Assembly: GCA_029262235.1 (NCBI GenBank)
Contig: JAJCZU010000003.1
Coordinates: 434,001-498,000, forward strand
Source of the DNA: Candidatus Eiseniibacteriota bacterium
Lineage (GTDB): Bacteria > Orphanbacterota > Orphanbacteria > Orphanbacterales > Orphanbacteraceae
Length of the DNA stretch: 64,000 nucleotides
Direction: 5' to 3'
Each line of letters starts with the position of its first letter. Position 1 is the first letter of the stretch. Positions 61,225 to 64,000 of this stretch are shown here, piece by piece. The notes beneath the pieces were generated by a model. The model had not been told where the DNA came from, ran no database searches, and saw only the letters and a list, made by a program, of their open reading frames with translations. A program made the translations under genes and the position numbers.

Positions 61225-61929
61225 ATGCCCAGGGAGAAGAAAAAGTTCATCATTCTTCCCGCGGATGACTCGTTCGACATGACGTTCATCGCGCTCATGC
61301 TTCTTCTGCTCTGCTTCATGGTCATCATGGTGTCGATGGCGCAGCTTGACGACCCCCGGTTCCGCGAGGCGATCGGCTCCGTAAAAGGAGCGCTTTCGTT
61401 TCTCACGCACGCGGAATCGCAGAGCCTCGCGCTCGACGGTTCCCCCGGCGTTCTGACCCAGCGCGGAGAGGACGCGAAGACGAAAGCGGTCGAGGCTGTA
61501 CAGGAGCTCGCGGAGGCGGAGTTCGGCGACGACGCGGCGCACCTCGTGCGCGTCGAGATCACCGAGGACGGGGCGATCATTTCACTCGGCGCCGTTCTGC
61601 TCTTTCCGTCGGGTTCCGCTGGTCTGCAGGATCAGGCGAGCCCGGTTCTCGATGAAGTGGCGAACATTATTATGGAATGGAACGGGACCGCCGAGGTCCG
61701 GGGTCATACGGACGACCTGCCCACCGCGGGCGGGGCCTATCCGTCGAACTGGGAACTGTCCCTCGTCCGGGCAGCCAGTGTCGTGCGTTACCTGGAGTCC
61801 CGGGGCGTCGACGGATCGAGATTATACGCGGCCGGCATGGGGAGTACGCAGCCCGTAGTCGCCAACCTGTCAGCCGCTCACCGCTATCTCAATCGAAGGG
61901 TTGAGATCGATATTGTTGCCGAAGACTAA
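61225..61929 (+). CDS. Second MotB-like stator protein
   Basis: 234 residues; transmembrane helix with the channel Asp18 in SFDMTFIALMLLLLCFMV, and an OmpA-like domain (EVRGHTDDLPTAGG, SNWELSLVRAASVVRYL, HRYLNRRVEIDIV). It carries the proton-channel Asp, so it could pair with MotA in place of, or together with, the first MotB. AAGGGAAC precedes the ATG. Confidence 0.9.
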   Translation: MPREKKKFIILPADDSFDMTFIALMLLLLCFMVIMVSMAQLDDPRFREAIGSVKGALSFLTHAESQSLALDGSPGVLTQRGEDAKTKAVEAVQELAEAEFGDDAAHLVRVEITEDGAIISLGAVLLFPSGSAGLQDQASPVLDEVANIIMEWNGTAEVRGHTDDLPTAGGAYPSNWELSLVRAASVVRYLESRGVDGSRLYAAGMGSTQPVVANLSAAHRYLNRRVEIDIVAED

Positions 61930-61942
61930 AGGCGGAGCCGTT

Positions 61943-62803
61943 ATGCAAGAACCGAAAATTCTGCTCGATGATCGGATCACTTTACCGAGCGCGCCGACCG
62001 TCATCCTCGAGATTCAGAATCTCCTCTCTCGTGAGAGCACCACGGTGGATGAAGTCGCGATCAAGCTCGGCGAAGATCCCGCGATTCTCGCGCAGATTCT
62101 GCGCGTCGTGAACTCCGCCTATTACGGACTGTCCCGGGAGGTGACGTCGCTTCGGTTCGCCGTTGCGCTTCTCGGCTTCAAAGAGATCCAGCGTCTTACG
62201 CTCTCTCTCGCCGTCGTCAATTCGATGGACCTCGGGGTGTCGAAGCATCTGCATCGTTACTGGGTGCACTCGAGCCACATCTCGCTGATCATGAAGCATC
62301 TCGTGCGCACGAACTATCCGCTGCTCGACGTGGAGCAGGTCTGGATCGCCGGTTGCCTGCACGACATCGGCAAGCTGCTCTATTTCAAATTCTGCCCGGA
62401 TCTCGTCGAGAAGATATCGGAAGAAGCGGAAGAAACCGGCGTGCTCTACTCCGACATCGAGAGGCGCGAATCGATCTACGCGGCGTCACAGGTGGGCGCG
62501 CGTCTCTGCGAAGAATGGAATCTTCCAAGCTGTGTCGTATATGCGGCAGAAACGCACACGATGGACGATCTGGCGTCCTGTCAGGCCACAGGGGGCAACA
62601 GGGACATACGCACTCTTGTAACGATTGGAAATCTTCTTTCGGAAATGACCCTTCGGCCGATGAATGAAGAGACAGAGCAGAAAATACTGGAATTTACGAA
62701 GGCCGAACTGAAGATCGACGAAGATGAGATGCTTCTTCTCCTCTCGACCGTAAAAGAGCTGAAGATGGAGGCGGAATCGTTCGCACTGCAGGTGGCCCGA
62801 TGA
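61943..62803 (+). CDS. HDOD-domain protein
   Basis: 286 residues from ATG 61943 (GGCGGAG 5 bases upstream). HDOD motif: LPSAPTVILEIQNLL near residues 14-28, LRVVNSAYYGLSREVTSLRFAVALLGF, and the HD pair in GCLHDIGKLLYF (about 134-145). HDOD proteins act as signalling or regulatory scaffolds and some bind nucleotides; the substrate is not known. It is last in the transcriptional run before the GspE/PilB gene and could link motility to surface behaviour. Confidence 0.88.
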   Translation: MQEPKILLDDRITLPSAPTVILEIQNLLSRESTTVDEVAIKLGEDPAILAQILRVVNSAYYGLSREVTSLRFAVALLGFKEIQRLTLSLAVVNSMDLGVSKHLHRYWVHSSHISLIMKHLVRTNYPLLDVEQVWIAGCLHDIGKLLYFKFCPDLVEKISEEAEETGVLYSDIERRESIYAASQVGARLCEEWNLPSCVVYAAETHTMDDLASCQATGGNRDIRTLVTIGNLLSEMTLRPMNEETEQKILEFTKAELKIDEDEMLLLLSTVKELKMEAESFALQVAR

Positions 62804-62822
62804 ACCAGCATGGAGAGTAAAT

Positions 62823-64000
62823 ATGAATCCGCCGGACATCATGCAAGCGGGAGGCGGACAGTCGGAGGTCGCGGGGGCCGTCCAGAAGACGGGTTCGGGG
62901 AAGCCCGCGAGCCAGGTCCTGAGCGAACTCTGGATCGAGAAGGGGCTACTGGCCGAGAACCAGGTCAGGCACGCCACACGCATCCGCGACAGGCTTTCGA
63001 GTCATAAGTCTCTCGCCGATGTCGTCAAGGAACTCGGATACGCCAGGCACCACGATCTGGAAAGCGCCCTCGCCGGAGCGCACCTCGCACTTCCCTTCTA
63101 TGAAATCATGCTCGAAATGGGGCACCTGCGGGCGTCGGACATCAAATCCGTCCTGAGCCTGCAGGAGGACGCCCCGGACAAGTCGATCGCCGATCTCATC
63201 GTCGAAAACCACTTTGCCAATGAAGAGTCCGTCGCCATGGCGCGCGCGTGCGAAATCGGCTGCGCACTGCTTCGGTTCGATTATTCCGATGTCGAGGAGC
63301 GCCTTCTCAAGGCAGAGCACCTCGCCACGTGCGAGAAGCATCGCTTCGTGCCCGTGAAGCGCGAGGGAGGCGAGATCGTTGTCGCGTTCTGGGCGCCCGA
63401 CGACAGAGAAGCCGTTCACGCGGCGAAGCGTCTTCTGGGCCAGAACATTCATGCAACGCTCGGGACCTGGGGGGCGATCTCGCAGGTCATTCGCACGCAC
63501 AAACGAAACGAAATCAAGACGGTGGCGGGCAGCGAATCCAGTGTGGTTCGCATCGTGGACGAGATCATCGAAACGGCGATTCGCGATGGCGTGAGCGATA
63601 TCCACATCGAGCCGATGCAGGACTCGATCCGTGTACGATACCGGAAAGACGGCGTCCTGATCCCGCACGAAACGTTCCCGAAGGAGATCGCTCTTTCGCT
63701 TGCGAGCCGCCTCAAGATCGTGGCGGGCGCCGACATTGCCGAGCGCCGGCGCCACCAGGACGGCCGCATGGCCGTTGTCGATCCCGTTTCGGGCCAGGAG
63801 GTCGACCTCCGCGTCTCGTTCTACGTGACGGTGCACGGCGAGAAATGCGTCATGCGCATCCTGAGCCGCGGCACGAATCTGCTTTCGATCCGAAACATCG
63901 GGATGGGGCCGCGCGTTCTGGAGCGCCTGTACCGCGACGTGCTGGATATTCCGAGCGGCGTCGCGCTCATTACGGGCCCGACCGGTTCGGGCAAAACCAC
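62823..64000 (+). CDS. GspE/PilB-type secretion/pilus ATPase, cut by the right edge
   Basis: 392 codons visible. Residues about 25-180 form two MshEN-like N-terminal domains (SELWIEKGLLAENQV, GHLRASDIKSVLSLQ). From about residue 230 the GspE core starts: GVSDIHIEP, VRYRKDGVL, KIVAGADIAERRRHQDGRM, and the asp-box DLRVSFYVTVHGEKCVMRIL; Walker A GPTGSGKTT lies at the edge. Pilus extension or type II secretion ATPase; downstream genes needed to decide. ATG 62823 has GGAGAG upstream. Confidence 0.93.
   Translation, partial: MNPPDIMQAGGGQSEVAGAVQKTGSGKPASQVLSELWIEKGLLAENQVRHATRIRDRLSSHKSLADVVKELGYARHHDLESALAGAHLALPFYEIMLEMGHLRASDIKSVLSLQEDAPDKSIADLIVENHFANEESVAMARACEIGCALLRFDYSDVEERLLKAEHLATCEKHRFVPVKREGGEIVVAFWAPDDREAVHAAKRLLGQNIHATLGTWGAISQVIRTHKRNEIKTVAGSESSVVRIVDEIIETAIRDGVSDIHIEPMQDSIRVRYRKDGVLIPHETFPKEIALSLASRLKIVAGADIAERRRHQDGRMAVVDPVSGQEVDLRVSFYVTVHGEKCVMRILSRGTNLLSIRNIGMGPRVLERLYRDVLDIPSGVALITGPTGSGKT

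Overview
The window is high-GC, gene-dense bacterial chromosome from a flagellated, diderm (LPS-type envelope) bacterium. Supporting signs are P-ring and L-ring genes (flgI, flgH), lipoproteins, a sigma-54 plus sigma-28 flagellar cascade, and secreted proteins ending in a FlgD-Ig/T9SS-like C-terminal module. That module, together with long secreted proteins of Ig/FN3 type and a diheme-style CxxxCH lipoprotein, points to an FCB-associated candidate phylum (Eisenbacteria/Krumholzibacteria/Latescibacteria-like). The taxonomic call is an inference, not shown directly.

Region 1 (1-5.5 kb): end of a DUF1460-like gene, a tRNA-Leu, then a tightly overlapping housekeeping run smpB - amidase - GerMN lipoprotein - murI - rph - rdgB, followed by tRNA-Pro and tRNA-Arg. 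Region 2 (5.5-21.7 kb): accessory and envelope genes. These are an S41-type protease with TPRs, a lipoprotein with an ABAB 714-bp internal duplication and a cytochrome-like C-terminus, tRNA-His, an orphan FliK/HpaP-like protein, an alkaline-phosphatase-superfamily membrane protein, a two-gene secreted operon (one member with an intact M23 metallopeptidase motif), a GT39-like membrane protein, a methyltransferase and an asparagine-synthetase-like protein without the glutaminase cysteine. Region 3 (21.8-22.9 kb): selD, whose reading frame runs through an in-frame UGA (selenocysteine) followed by an almost textbook bacterial SECIS hairpin.

Region 4 (23.2-61.9 kb) is a nearly complete flagellar island: a sensor kinase and sigma-54 activator pair; flgBC-fliEFGHIJ-motE-like-fliK-flgD-TIGR02530-flgE-fliLMNOPQR-flhBA-fliA; three small unknown genes; a sigma-54-driven flgFGAHIJN-flgKL-fliW operon; fliC; fliS-fliD-flgM-flbD-motA-motB-motB2. 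Region 5 (61.9 kb to the right edge): an HDOD protein and the 5' part of a GspE/PilB ATPase.

The flagellar genes form an ordered assembly programme: the sigma-54 activator switches on basal body, hook and export genes (a consensus -24/-12 promoter lies before flgF), FliA and a FlgM-like anti-sigma factor time late genes, and a sigma-28-like site lies upstream of flagellin. The most unusual point is that both regulators have lost their phosphotransfer residues (kinase His to Ser, receiver Asp to Glu). Others are a split FliK-like cassette after fliA, tandem MotB proteins, a non-lipoprotein FlgH, a FliM lacking the CheY-P-binding peptide, and no flhF, flhG, csrA or chemotaxis gene in the window.
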